64,000 nucleotides of DNA from Tubulanus polymorphus (lineage: Eukaryota; Nemertea; Palaeonemertea; Tubulaniformes; Tubulanidae): NCBI RefSeq assembly GCF_964204645.1, contig NC_134031.1, positions 5,191,001-5,255,000 on the forward strand. The letters run 5' to 3'. Below the pieces are notes generated by a model. It worked only from the letters and a program-made list of their open reading frames with translations, was not told the DNA's origin and searched no databases. Position numbers and translations under genes: made by a program. Shown in pieces: positions 11,364-24,822 of the stretch. The stretch's first letter is position 1, and every line of letters starts with the position of its first letter.

Positions 11364-12889
11364 TGTTGTTTTACCATTTCACGACTCATTTGCCCTTCTT
11401 TTATCACGGACAAAATACCGAGCGAAAACCTTTCATTTTTCGTTGCTCATCGCGGAGACGTCCAAAGGTGATCCTCGCGTCTGCACCTTTTAACTCGGCG
11501 TGTTTCCGTCTGGTTTGTCGACGTAGTGATGATAAGAAGTCTACGCGACAAGGAAATTAACCGCAGTAAATCAAATATACACACCTAAAAACGATATCAA
11601 ATGTTTCTCGGAATCGTTCGCATCTCAGCCGAAAAAGGCGCCGAATCCATCGCGCGCCAAGTCGTTCGGATCGCGAAGTACGAACCCCGAGACGCAATTT
11701 CCGTAAATCATGCTTTTTGCAGAAAAATGACACGGAACTCGTTTATTATCGCAGGTAGTCGCGGTGACCAGACCTATTTTCTCGTATCGCGTTACACGCG
11801 CGACATATTGTTTATCCCTCGTTTGCTTTACGAAGTAAAATTTCAACACTGGGATCCGGTTTCGTGAAAAAGTTTAAGCTGGAATCGCTGTAAAAAACTA
11901 ACAAGAAAACTTACTTGAAAGTTTGTAGACGCTTTTTTTTATTTGAGTCAAGTTCGTGTCAGCCAGAACAAACACGTCTTAATGTACCTAAGTAAATAAA
12001 GCAATATATACACTATCTGTCTCTTAATGAAGATTAATGGTCAATAACTATAATTCGATAATAGGAAAAATAAACGTCACTCTTCATATTTATATTTGGA
12101 AATTCTAAATATCAACTGGAAGGGCTAATTGATAATAGCACGAACTTGGGAACGCAATCAGACCCCGAAGCAAAGTTTGGTTTAGACTTATCTATAGCGC
12201 ATATATGCGAACTCATTTCCTACGAGAAAGGATTCAATTCCACAAAAAATGTAACCGAGACGTAGTGTGTACGGTTTTACCCTTCGAACGTCCAAAACAT
12301 TTTTTACCCAGGAAAATGATGATTTTTACTCGTAGAAACCTTTGATGTCATCGGGTGTGAGTAAAGTACTGTGGGATTTTTTCTTCCAAATCGACGAACT
12401 GACAACGGACAAAAAGACATCAATGCTTTGCATTTCAGCGCTTCTGTCACAGGCTATGAAATATTCAAAATGCGCCATTTACCAACATCAACGACACAGT
12501 GAGTCGACCTTTAGCTACTTTGCCGAACGCGTTTCTGAATACTGATTTTAGCGCACCTTCGTTCGGTTTTCCTCTGGTCTTTCATCGTTTTAAAGAGAAA
12601 AGGCTGTACTATTGTATCGCGTTATTCAGAATGTATTTGCTTCTGTATGTAAACGGAACCCCGGAGATTATGCCACGAAAAATAAATATATTTTTTTCGT
12701 GGCCACAGAAAATCATATTTGTTTCACACCATGTCACCTCCGGGGCCTCGTTTGTATGGTATATTATGTGCGAAAAGTATATTTTGGTGAACGATAGATT
12801 ACTTATATACTTCCAGATGAATTTGGATGTTTTTCCTATCGTTCATTCAACGCAGCCACTCATCCTTCCGAACTAAAATAATATGAACT
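11364..12889. other. Intergenic with ambiguous CpG-rich frames
   Basis: At 11601-11867 both strands are open for 74-88 codons and neither product is recognisable. At 12654-12745 there is a nested palindrome: an inner CACGAAAAA/TTTTTTCGTG and an outer CCCCGGAG/CTCCGGGG. Confidence 0.4.
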
Positions 12890-13032
12890 GTTAAATACCT
12901 AGATATGTTGAAATGATATGTAAATGAGTTGTTTTATATTGAATGTATCTATTGTATTTATTTGCTATACCATTATATGATAATCATTGTCAGGATGAAA
13001 TATAAAGGTATCTATCCATCTTATCTATCGTT
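12890..13032 (+). mobile_element. 3' tail of a LINE-like element (weak)
   Basis: An AT-rich stretch ends GATGAAATATAAAGGTATCT followed by ATCTATC-type repeats. The open frames just upstream (12.5-12.9 kb) show no reverse transcriptase motif. Confidence 0.28.
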
Positions 13033-13859
13033 ATATCGACGGGTTCTAAGCTCGAACAAGAACGGATTCGAGCCCGCACGAAACCTGGATTAACGGCACC
13101 AGTAGGCCTACATGTATACGATCGATGCTTAACAACCGCATGATGATTCAAATCTAGCGGGGCCATGTCTAGAACGATATTTTCACCGTTATCTAAGCGT
13201 ATCCGCGTAGGGCAGCTCCGACAAATTCGCGAGGGGTTCGTACCTGATTGGTTATTCGAACCGCAGAAGATAAATCGTCAAACGTGACGAGTAAACGAAA
13301 ATAGAGCCGTTTTGGAAAAGTTCACGACGACAGAATCATCTTTATTGACGTACAAATGCCAGCAATTATTGGCTGGTGTATCGAATTTGCTTTTACGTCG
13401 ATAAGTATCGGTTCATCTATTCACGGCACTAAATAATGAGGCAACCTAACGACTTAACGGCGCTGTTGCGTTGTAAACCGAGTCTCCGGTGTATACAGAA
13501 TTTCAGAAGTTGACACATCGTTGTAGAGACTCATTATAATCGAACGATTAACGCCTTGCCAGCAACGGGCGTATCCTATCTGCGTCGGACAATTTCTAGT
13601 TAATCGAAGTCGCCGTCGACGTTTCGTCGAACGACTTTGACATTTCATTAAAGTTTCATTAGTATCGTGTTATCGCAATTAATTGAACTTAAGCTATACC
13701 GCGAAACAACTAACCAGGTTGCGCAGTCAAACGCCAATCTTTTTAGGTTTAAGAGATTTATTAACTTCGATATCGACTTCGACTTCCTCGATGACATGAA
13801 ACTGGGAATTATTGTGGAAACTATGTGTGGGTGTTCTTTTTGAAATTATAACCTAGATT

Positions 13860-14015
13860 TTAAGCCCAACGCACACGACGCAAGGAACAGGAGACAGAAA
13901 CGTGTTTCAGAGCGTTTCCCCGGAACATGGTTTCTGGAAACAACGTTTCCGTGATCAAGCATGTTTGATTGTGTGTTTCAATGTTTTCCTGATTCCCCAT
14001 GTCGTGTCTATACGC
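13860..14015. mobile_element. MITE copy, TAAGCCCAACGC family
   Basis: It starts TTAAGCCCAACGCACACGAC, then GGAGACAGAAACGTGTTTC, and ends near GTCGTGTCTATACGCG. The right TIR is eroded. Confidence 0.6.
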
Positions 14016-17000
14016 GAAATATCGTTGTTAAACTTCGGATGAACAAAGTGCGGACATCGATATCAAAATCAATCGAATTTACTTCAAAAATTGATATACC
14101 TTAATTTAACACTAACAGACGTTGCCGCAATTGCACCCAACGGCCGGATAATGGCGGCGGCATTTCGCCCACATGGCCAACAACAACCTCTTGCACGTAA
14201 TACGATAAACGCGAATAAGGGGAGTCGCCTTCAGTGATAATATAGTCTCGAGAGGGGAGAGTAGCAAGGCGCGATATGATCTGAATCCATTTACGCGCAC
14301 GCAGACACACTCACAGCGCTACAACGCTATACTAATGCGAGCAATAAACAATAAACAATAAAACACATATCTGTAAAACCATCAGCATTTATTGAATTAG
14401 GCTGATCTGTTCGCAGTCAAATTATTCTTACTATCAGATGGTACCACAACTCGGATAAAGGCCCGGCACACGTCCCGAATTGCTTTGAAAGTTGTTCTCA
14501 AAACGTGCCGACTGGAGGTGACGCGAAATCATCAATATATCGTTCAGTTTTATAGCTGTATCGTCAAGAGTCCGGTAATGACCGTTGCATCGTCGTAATA
14601 AGCAATGTTTCCAAGGACCCGTTTCAGAGAACGACTTAACATTCGATCAGTAACAACAGTGTTTTCTAGATGTAACTAATGAAACTTAGCCTACAGGCCA
14701 CATACTTGGGCGCAGCCAACTTTGCCCGGCTTTCTAGCCTTTATCATCGCATATATCATTTAGCAATCTTTTACTGATAGAAAGACAATGAATACAGATT
14801 TTGGAACATGTACAGATAAATAGAAAGATACGACGAACAGTACACATTTACACGTATATACATTGAAGTTATCCAATAAACAAAGGTATTTCAATATGCA
14901 AAATAGACAGCTACGCCTGTACCGGTAAGTGTACTTACAGATGCTTATGCGATGCTTCCCTTTTCGTGGAGAGTTTGCAAATGAAGTCAATCTGAATTTA
15001 CAAGATATAGAATGTATATATGGATAATTTAGAATTTGTTAAACTTTGTAATTAACGCATATGACGTCACGGTAGCTTCAAATCACCCAGGAGAACTTGC
15101 GAGACTTAAAGGTATTAGGAATGCGCATGGAAATCCCACCTGATCCGAACTTTACTAAGACGAGTTCATGAAGGCAATTCAGACACTCGTCCTCGGGTTA
15201 ATGAACACGTCATACGTGGCGAAAGCTAATCATGTCCCACACGGTTCGGGTGATGATACCACCGAGGTCGGGCACGGACAAATGAATCTTCATAAGACGT
15301 GCTGAACATACATACCCCCGAGGGAAGTGCTCACTGATAGGGTATAGACACGTGATTCTGACCCGAACATGATAAGGATATCAGTTTCGCTTTGAAAGTT
15401 ACGAATTCGAACTAATCCGGTAAACTAACTCGGAAGACATGAGAGTAAGTTAAGAATGGATTGAAAATACCAGAAAACGAAAAGGGCAATGCGAACGCCA
15501 TTTTAAAAACACTATCCACATCGGCATTACTAAAGCGGGCTTACTAAGCGCCGAATCACGGGTGAACGCAACCACGAATCCGATGAAATGCCTCAAAAAT
15601 AAAGATTCTATTATCGACTCGATGTTTCGGTATGTTTAGACGCTCACAGACGTGTGCGAAAATACGAAACGAAAAATCCCGTTTGCATTTATCTTTTCCG
15701 CTAAAACCGAAACAAGCGAAGACAACAAAAACGCATAAAAATAGGTTATCTGCAGGTTGGGAACTAATCACTCGACTGCCGTGTGTGTCCGGTTAAACAG
15801 CCGAATTTTACTGAGGGCCATTTGAATGATTTTGCCGTTCCATATCCCAATGACGTGCAGCGTGTCACATCTGCATAACATACCGTGGACTGCGATGTTT
15901 AATTCGTCATGTCGAATAACGTATATACAGCCAGATGAATCCTCGGGGATTTAGCGGTTTCGTGTTAGAAAATTATCGAAAGTAGGGATGACCGTGTGCG
16001 GGCGCGTATTACGAACTAGTGCGGTATAAAAACTTAATGATTTCATACCGATCTCATTGTCACGTCTCCTATCGCCTTGGGAACTCGTTTATGGATTTTC
16101 TTTCAATTTTGTTCGCTGATAAGTGATGATCTTTGTTTATTAATGCCTTTTGATGATGAAGTTCGTTACTCATTTATTTATGTTCGTTACTCGAGGGCCG
16201 TACGCGGATCAAGGAAAATTGGCGGTATATTCAATTCAATCATTGTTCTCTTTGGCGTTTTTCGTAAGACCGGCTTCAAGAAGAGGTAACCGTATGCGAT
16301 GTTGAGCTATATACGACGCAACGGATAACGAAGCAACTGAGAAGAAAAACTGACCGTATAACCCGACCGTGCTTTGATATTGACGGCCTATCATAAGCAC
16401 AATTATCACGCCGACCGACTGGGTCGTATTTTCCTAACGAAATATGAAAATATACATTATCTATATTATCATAACTCTTCAAAATATCCATATTCCCCAG
16501 CGGGACCCCGATCCGGCCGGCCAAGCTTTCCCTATGTTACATCAACGATTCACCCTCTTTTGGATCAATTGAAGCAATGATAGGTGTAAACTGTTTACAT
16601 TTCTATAACCAAGATGAACGAAGCTGCGAAGAAACAGATAATTCTAAATTTGAGTATTATCTTAGATCTTCTTCCAAACTCCATATATGGTCATAAACGA
16701 CGATCGCCTTCGCACTTCACGCGTCTTCACTGGCACCTGATGAGCCTGGCACCACCCGATAGACCCCGGAGACACACTTCCCCCTGAGACGGAATCCGGT
16801 AATAGCGCGCTGTTTGTCAACCATCAGTGATTGACCTTTTAAGACCGGTCGGCTGGTATTTAGAAATGACATCGATAATGTGGCGTCGTTGATTCTGTAG
16901 CACGGTTTTTGCAGGAAAGTCGACTCGTTGAATCGCAGTGTAATGGTTAATCGATACGATTTGAGATAATCCTATTTGTTTGTCGATCAGGCATGTTTCC

Positions 17001-17220
17001 GCGCTCGACACACGGTAACCAACGCGAACGCGGCTCAGATCAAAAACGCATACGATCTCGTAATTTCAGCCGCGTTCAGTATAGTAGCACTCTGATGAAT
17101 TGAAATAGTCTATTGCTTAAAAACCCGAACCTATTGAAGACCGATTTTACCTTAGACCCCAAGGCCCATTCATCATATTGATCATGAAATAGGGAATATT
17201 ACCCCTCTTATTTATTCGGT

Positions 17221-17330
17221 TGACTGATTTTGATTCGATTTCATTTGAATTGGGTATCCCTTACAAGCCCACCACACCTGCCGCGATCGAAACAGGCGGG
17301 GTTTGATTTCAACCGACGGAGTTAAAACCG
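17221..17330 (+). repeat. Dispersed repeat G (CCCTTACA ... AAACAGG)
   Basis: It shares TTTGATTCGATTTC, ATCCCTTACAAGCCCACCAC, GAAACAGG and GGGTTTGATTTCAA with 42485-42595 and, inverted, with 63138-63228. Confidence 0.62.
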
Positions 17331-19857
17331 GATTTGAATCGAAACAGGTCCAAAATCTTGACACGAAAAAATCAATTCGAACACAGATGCTCAATCCCCT
17401 CAATTCGCGATGAAGTAGATACATACCGCTTAATCCGACCCCACGTACATATATAAACAAAAACCTGCTTCTTTCCTTGGTAGTTAGGCTACAACTAGTG
17501 GGCCAAGGCCCATTTGCAAAGAAGACGCAATTTATATAGTAAATTCAATGTGCATGAATGCTGCGCATTACATAGCAACCGGCCGGCTGTAATGTTGTCA
17601 GATGATGTATAAAACTATATACGTGAATATAAAAAAAACATGTCCTCTCAACTCACCTGATATTGCAGTCACTTGCACGAGTGTCATGAATAGCGTGGAT
17701 GTCGAAACGTAAGTGCCGCTATACGCGTGACGTCACCATCAACGAGTAACGCTTACGCGAGCACGTGACGTCATATTCGTCGTCGTTTCGATAAGGATGT
17801 CCCGACCAGACGGACGAATAGGGCACAGACAACGAACTGCGCCGTGAAGATGTTTTCTACAGTGGCGCTCGGGTATACTCGTGTTTACCTCGTTCGGAGC
17901 TATTCATTTACGCACCTTTTTCATACGTGCAGCAATATCGCATCCGGTGTAACTAAAGACGTGCTATTTTCCCAGTCTTGGCGTTTTTCTCCGTCGTCGT
18001 CGTCGCCGTACACGCAACGCCTTACCAACGCCGACAGCGTGTGAACGTAAAGTTTATTGTCATCTGGCGTTGATGGAGCTGTTATAGCGTACGATGACAA
18101 CGTCGTCGGTTTTAATGACGCCCGGGTAATAAATACATTACGACGCCGGATCGACTAGAGCAGGACAGCGCGCTGCCACCGCAGAGCTTCGTCGTCGTCG
18201 GCGGCGGTGGTGGTGGTAATTTCGCTAATCTATTTCGCAGTCGTAATGTAGATACGGTTATGATCGGCTGTAACATAGCTGCGACACGTACGCGTTCCAT
18301 TCCGTGTAATTTCGTGCTAATCTAATCGCCGAAGTCACATCTTCGCGTCGACGTTTTTCGAGGCCGCGAGTGCAATATCACCGAGAACGAAAGATCGGCC
18401 CAAAAATGGAAATTTATCGCTTATATAGTAGTTGCGCTGCCTGGTGTAAAAATGATATATATTAGATTTGCTGCGTGGATGACATTGTCGTTGTTGAACA
18501 CGCTTATGATTTACAAATAGAGAAATTATCAACCAAATTTATCGCTGAAAAGTCGCTCAAAAGTGTTTTCAGGACGTTAGAGTATCAGCGAATATATATT
18601 CTTTTCTAGAAAAACTAAATATCAAAGTACTAGGCGAACGAAGGCTTCACAGAAAATATGGCATCTTTATTATTCTATTAGCTAACTTTGCAAATGTCAT
18701 GTCGATCATAGAAAATCTAATATCTTCACTTTCTTCACGTGGTATCTGTTGTACGTCATCGTAAATGTAATTTTGCCTATTTTGTCACGAGATTCTGAGT
18801 GTTGAAGGATGGAAGCCCCGCAGGATAGATACGCGTATACCCAACCTGTATCGATAATAATCCTCTTCAAAATGGCAAAGATAATTTAGTATGAAAGCGT
18901 CCTACTGGGGACATGTTCATAAAAAAAGATTTCGAACATTTCGAAGCCGGAATGACGTAGTTTTCTCAGTTAAAGCCAATTTTGAGGCTTATTCCGACCA
19001 CGATATACTCCGGTAAAATTACTTTTAGTTGTGAAAATTAGTATATTCCTACTTAACTCGGATAGAAAAACATTTATATACGTATCCCCGTGACACTTCT
19101 TCAAAGATAAAGTTCTTTTGATTTAATGGGAAATGCCCAAATTGTCTTTCACTTTCAAGCTTCGAAGAATAATTTGTGCAGAATGTAACGAAAACAACTA
19201 TCAGCGATTCAACACTAATTGTCATTTATCACATTTTATTGATCACGTAAATTCAAAAATAAAATGTCAACAGCAGCGAAAACAATTTTATATCGTACAG
19301 GCAACAGAACAATTGTTTCCCATCGGAAAACAAAACATCTTATGATTTGAGGAGAGTTGAATCCTCGTGAATCTTGATTTCCACGTCTCTTGAGATACGC
19401 TACTTACTGTCAAGATTCTGGGACGCGGCACTTGAATTCTATCACAAATTTTACACGCGCGATTGCACAAAATATCATTCGGATTTTTGGCTATAGAAAA
19501 ATGAAACATTGTTTCCCCTAATCGGCCGGGTCATTTTGTAAACTGCAATAAAATTTGTAATCAGCTCATTTCTATAACTGCCGGGTCAGTTATTCTTGAT
19601 CGTGATTGGAAACAGAAATATACAGGATAGATAGACGGCCGGCCGGGTCAACTTTTAAGCTCAGCAGCAATGAGAAACAGAGTATCAATTTTTTAACCTA
19701 AACATTAAAAAAGAACATTTTTTTCACGTCATTGATGGATAATAGAAATGAATTCAAATGCACCTCGGGGAAATATCGAATATCTCGTTATTTACATAGC
19801 CTTTACACATACGCGATTGTGTTACGCAAATACGACGACACTCTGTATAACTACTGA

Positions 19858-19928
19858 CCAGGTGACATTGGTCCAATGTTTAGCACGCCTAAAATGAATG
19901 TTCGAGAGCCAGGTTCGAACCCCGGTGA
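19858..19928 (+). repeat. tRNA-like relic with B box
   Basis: GCCAGGTTCGAACCCCGG is a good T-arm with one mismatched pair. The upstream TGGTCCAATG is a poor A box, and there is no acceptor stem. Confidence 0.3.
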
Positions 19929-20106
19929 ATTACATAACCGCACATTTGAATCATACAAAATTGTACACAAAAAACGCATGGTTCTCATCTTTATCCCTGC
20001 TATTTGGTACCAGTAACGAGAATCTGGGACGATAGGTTTCACTCAAAATCCTATCAGGAAATTGCACTTAGCCTACATTTTCTTGTACTTAATAAAAACA
20101 AAAGAT

Positions 20107-21437
20107 TTAATACTCCCATTTATATTTCTCCGAATTTGTACCGCTGTTAACGGGACCGCTATTATATTGGAATGCACTTCCAAAATCGGTTCGATAATCG
20201 GTTGTAAAATTACTAGACAAACCGCTGTTATAATTCGGCGGCGACGTCGCCGTCGCGGTTGTTGGTGTTATCGTCGAGATTTCTTGCCTCGGGTAGGACA
20301 CGGTGGAGAACACGTTCACTCCTTCCCGAGTTGTAGCTACCGGTGGTGGTGCCTGTTGTTGCTGTTGGGTGGCGTCGGGGTAGTAGGGCGGCGGTGACAT
20401 GGCAGCCGTCTGCTGTTCAAGCCGTTGCCGACGAAGGCGATAGAAACACCAATATCGAAAGCCCATACCGATAAATGCTATCAGAATTGAACCGACTATG
20501 ATCATTACTTTGGTGGTGTTACCTGAAAAATAGATATTATACGCATTCTATATGAAAACATCGCCCCGCCCGAACATCGATTATCATCGCCTGTATTAAT
20601 GTCACAAGGTGCATCTGTAGAGGCTTTGATACATCAAGGGTGTCTTCTCTTCAAATTTCAGTATCTTACCCCTAAACCACCGTCCTATTCCACTCGAGCA
20701 GCCCGCCTCGTCGGAGCCGTCCACGCATTGTTTCGAGCCATCGCACCTATACTTTTTTAGCAGGCAAGACATTTCTTGACTGTCAGAGGACGTGTGGCAC
20801 CATATGGATCCACTTCTCGCTAGAAATTGATAAGATGATTACAGATGATTTCGAGAAGACAAAAACGAATATCTATATACATTGTTATTGTAACGATTTC
20901 TAAGGCCGTAGAAACGGTTACAACTATATATCTTTAAGCATTACATTGATTTTGGCAAGTTTATTTTTAATTGATTATTATCTCATAACTGTTATCTTAT
21001 TTTTGATAGATTTTGATAATTATTTTTAGACAGTGCATTACGTCATCAACATTATGGGTTATACTAGTTGTCGGTGAATTCATTTCAAGCATCGATATAT
21101 TCAAATCCAAAAGAAACTTTATTGATCTGTATTTCTATGTAATTCATATCGTTACTGTCGACAATTTCAAGTAATATGCATTATTTTTCAAGGTGTCAAT
21201 AGACTTTCAAGTTGGTTTTCTTGTTTATTGATAGGAATAGATATCTAGAATCAATACTACATAGGTCTGTATACATATATTATGATAGTAAGATATAGTA
21301 TACATCATCTTCCTACCTTGAGTCGAATTGCCACAGGTTTCCATGGTTCTGAAATCAGAGGAAATGCAATCATAAATCATACGTTCGAAACACAATGGGA
21401 AGATACAGATTATCGTTACCAGTGTGGATTGAGTCAA
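20107..21437 (-). CDS. Single-pass membrane protein with LDLa ectodomain and cytosolic PPxY motifs (3 exons)
   Basis: Exons 21317-21437, 20670-20819 and 20107-20522 join in matching phases (1 then 1) to give 228 residues. Residues 1-18 look like a signal peptide. An LDL-receptor class A domain spans about 35-81 and ends RCDGSKQCVDGSDEAGC, which keeps the calcium-binding acidic cluster. An N-glycosylation site (NTT, 92-94) precedes a membrane helix (about 96-113) and a basic stop-transfer (RLRRQR). The cytosolic tail holds PPPYY (134-138), a short Gln run and a second PPxY (PPNY, 185-188). PPxY motifs bind WW domains of NEDD4-type ubiquitin ligases. LDLa plus membrane helix plus paired PPxY is the layout of LDLRAD4/LDLRAD3/PMEPA1-type proteins, so a role in trafficking or turnover of receptors is inferred. 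Introns are 497 and 147 bp. Exons 2 and 3 are solid. Exon 1 is less sure, because a strong acceptor at 21349-21350 would instead make 21317-21348 a 32-nt internal exon with the signal peptide further upstream. Confidence 0.75.
20904..21237 (+). repeat. Dispersed repeat F, in intron 1 of the LDLa gene
   Basis: It shares with 62249-62657 the blocks TTATCTTATTTTTGATA, GTGCATTACGTCATCA, GATATATTCAAATC and the end CTTTCAAGTTGGTTTTCTTG. No coding frame. Confidence 0.65.
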
Positions 21438-24225
21438 CTAAACAAGAATACAATACGATACCATACGATACAATTCAATACACTATCTCACGATAAAATG
21501 TGTTAAAATGTATCTTTGTACATTGCGTCAGCAGATGTTAATTTATGACACCCGCAGTTCCATATTTAGGAGTAAACCCTCTATGCGCAACCACGGACTC
21601 TAAAACGAGTCTAAACTCTTCATTTTAGATAGAGACCACAGTGAAACTCGACTCAGATGGGAATTTAACGTCCAGTGGTTCAGGAACTGGATCCAGAGTT
21701 CAACGATATAGACGACAAGACAATGGCTCCCAAAAACATTGTTCTGGTGAATCTTACCATCGTTTCTTCCAGTAAGAGGTATATATGTTAAAAATCAGCG
21801 TACATTCTTTTTCTGGATGAAAAAAGAAAATCTTAGATATGTTACGTGCACCATTCTTTTTATGGAGTTTGGTTATATCGGTGATACACAAATCTCGGCT
21901 TATAAACGATGGACGGAATTATCTGTGAAGTCGTTGAATACACGAATAAAAAAGGATGTGTTGTGCGCACCTTCGAGACTCGACTAGGGGTGTGAAACAT
22001 GTACACATTTAGTAGTTCCGTGGATTCTCTAAAAAAGGCCATCGCACACGCACATGCAGGGAAAAGCAGAAACACGGAAACAAACGTTTGTTTGATCTCG
22101 GACACGTTCCCGACGCCGTGTTTCTCGTAAAAGCACACGGCTCAGGGAAACGACCGCAAACGTGTTTCCGTCTCCTGTTTCCGCGTGTCCCTGCGTCGTG
22201 TGCGTTGGACTTCCAAAAATGGATCGCGACTTACCTCACATACGCATGTGTGACAAACAGCAGTAGGAGTTGAAATAAGCATACATACATGAGGTATCAG
22301 TTGATAATGTATACAGTTGTTCTGATACAAACCGTACGCGCTAGCCACACCCAAACACAGCTCTGAATTTTGAGTTCATCCTAGGCGATCAATAAATGTT
22401 TATTCCGAGGACAAACTAACAATAACGTTGATGATTCTCGTTACGATCATAAAATTACGGGTTTCATTTTAATGATTCGTTGAAATGAGATGATTATGCA
22501 ATGTCATCTTTAGGGAGTTTTGCATATTATGTCCATCCTGCATTTTGCTTCGGATGATTCAGTATAAATTTCTGGGGACAGGGAACAATTCTAATTGACG
22601 GACATGGTTTTTAAAAGATAACCACTCGTCTGCCCAGCGGGGCGGTGAGCACGCCTATATCGGTCTACCTCACTCGCTTTGGACGTGGCGCCTCCCGCGT
22701 TCGAAACACAAACTATTTCAATTGGAAATATTTAAAAATATCTATATCGTCAGCTTTTTTGTTTTTCACGAATATCACAAATTCTGGATCGAAAAACAAT
22801 GATATTTCGATTGTATGCACGTGCATTTGCACGTACTGTTGCATGTTTCTGCCCCGGATACCAATAAAAAATTGTCTCGTCTTTTTCAAGGACTTTCGAA
22901 CTTACGTAAGTTTGATTCGTCACAATAAGCGTTTATATATACGTTTTTAGATATGTGTTTAAGATGAATTTTTCTCCATATGCCGGACAACATTTTGAAT
23001 TCGATTTCAATATTTCATGAGCTACGTAGCAGTATTAAGTTGTATGGGTCAAGGGACCTAGATTCTACCTGGATTTTAATCTCGTCTAACCTACGTAATG
23101 CGAGGCGGTTGGAAGATTCGTGCGAGATGAACTGTATATCCACTGTATAACTTGTATAACTGTTATGATTTCTTTCTAGATAAAGATCTGATATAATGAT
23201 AACTGACAAGGATGTTATGAGAAGATTATATACATAATTGAAATATGATATTGTGTCATATCAAAAGTATTCAAAATTGCAAATAAATATATGCGTTCGT
23301 AATTTTGAATACTTTTGATGATCGCCATTTTGAGAATTGACTGGAGTGGAGTCAATGTACTTTAGTGACCTTGTCTGTTCAAGGGTTTGATAAAATAGCG
23401 CCGCGCAATGGATTTTATTGTCGCGAAATTCGTGCAGTTGTATATGGTTGAACTTTTCTTGCACCTTACGCGGTGTAGCGCTTTTAAATGACTACACACA
23501 CCTCAATTCGACGTGTATTTAAGTTCTTTAGAAGTTGCCTATCTATATAGATGACAATCGCTTGGAGTGTCTCCGGGCAGGACAGGGCAGGATACACAAT
23601 ACCCGTGACGCGTGCTAGCGCAGGTTATTTTGCGGGGCGTCGGGGGTTCTTTCGTTTATAGCTTACATTTCTATGATAATCCGAGTCAATAATCGTATTA
23701 TCAGATATATTCTGAGAAAGTTAGCGCTAAAACCCAGTTGCCTGCTAGCTATGAGTTTTCTCTATTCCCTTACAATCAAATTACGTGTTTGTCAACGAAA
23801 CAAAGACAAAACAAGAAACAATCAATAGAAAACAATATATACAAAGCTTTAAAAGGAAAGAAATTGATTACAGGGCATGTCAGTATGTAGTAGGCCTACT
23901 ACTATAGATAAAGAATTTCAAATTGTCAAATCAAAAGCTGATTTGAAATAGCTCCCCATATTCATAAATCTGATTTACTATTCACATCGTTAAAATCTAT
24001 CCATGAAGGGGTCAAACGTAGTGTTTTCCCTGCTACACTTTTAATATTTCGATGAAAAATGCATTCTTCACAATAATTCGTGCATTACTTACAGTTATTT
24101 CTGGCAGACGCCCAAACAGCAAGCAAACGATAAAGATTTGAATGGTGGTTAGTTTCATGATCAGTATCATTGATATCACTATCAGAAAATATTCGAACAC
24201 GGAGCAAGGGGTCAATACCCCCAAA
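21438..24225. other. Upstream of the LDLa gene, no other gene seen
   Basis: It holds one MITE (22.0-22.2 kb) and AT-rich sequence. It may contain an upstream exon of the LDLa gene, but none could be identified. Confidence 0.4.
22036..22216. mobile_element. MITE copy, TAAGCCCAACGC family
   Basis: The right end CGTCGTGTGCGTTGGACTT matches the family TIR, with CGTGTTTCCGTCTCCTGTTT before it. The left end (CGCACACGCACATGCAGGG) is eroded. It lies about 0.6 kb upstream of the LDLa gene start. Confidence 0.55.
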
Positions 24226-24478
24226 CAGGGGTGGATCTAGGATTTTCCATGGGGGGGGGGGGTATCCAATGAGAAAAAAGGGCACTTTTTACGAAACACC
24301 ACGTACTCCGGATACTTCTAAACCATTTTAGGGGGTGCTCTCTTCATTTTATGCGTTGAAAAAAATATTATAGGTGGAAAACCTTGGTCCAAAAAATTTC
24401 GGGGTCACATTCTTTAGGGCACATCAAATTTGAGGGGGGGGGTCCAGACACCCTGATATCCCCCTAGATCTGCCCCTG
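24226..24478. mobile_element. hAT-like MITE with poly-G tracts
   Basis: It begins CAGGGGTGGATCTAGG and ends CCTAGATCTGCCCCTG, a TIR seen on hAT-derived elements in many animals. Poly-G tracts lie just inside both ends. The flanking octamers (CCCCCAAA and CCAAACCC) are similar but not identical, so the target-site duplication is not proven. A second TIR (CAGGGGCGGATCCAG) occurs alone at 26419. Confidence 0.68.
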
Positions 24479-24822
24479 CCAAACCCCACTTTGGATCAGC
24501 CCCTGCTACTTATGTCATATTCATACTGATATTTGTCATGTTGAATTTCGTTCTCGCGTTGAATTCATTACAAGCTACGATGAAGTGTGTAGCTCATCTT
24601 CAACACAGTTGCAGGTTTACGAATATTTCGAATAAGCTGGTTTTAATCTCAGATTTTTTTTAGATTTCTCAAATTTTAATCTCAGAGCTTTTTTCTATCA
24701 TTCATCTTTGCGATGAATCAAACACATCGCGTTCGAATACCAGACAATTAAACTATATTTTCTTTTCGGTTCAAATATGAAGAGTGTTCTAAACACAAAA
24801 CCCTCTATCGCGCTGATGAAAT

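Larger units (their letters stand above)
14016..20106. other. Intergenic, no gene assigned
   Basis: It contains repeat G (17.2 kb), a pair of CRE palindromes at 17728 and 17766, and a trinucleotide-rich stretch at 18189-18214 (GTC/GGC/GGT) giving open frames on both strands. A weak tRNA-like relic lies at 19.86 kb. Confidence 0.4.

Noticed and set aside
11601-11867. 88-codon plus frame and overlapping 74-codon minus frame
   Set aside because: Both look somewhat protein-like, which suggests composition rather than coding; no domain, no splice support on either strand.
18104-18320. Open frames around a GTC/GGC/GGT tract
   Set aside because: Both strands are open because of the trinucleotide repeat; neither product (poly-Gly or poly-Pro) has other support.
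20062-20397. 111-codon plus-strand frame with an Arg run
   Set aside because: Antisense to the LDLa gene's last exon; the Arg run mirrors the minus-strand sequence composition.
24218-24486. Target-site duplication for the hAT-like element
   Set aside because: The flanking octamers CCCCCAAA and CCAAACCC are not identical, so I did not claim a duplication.
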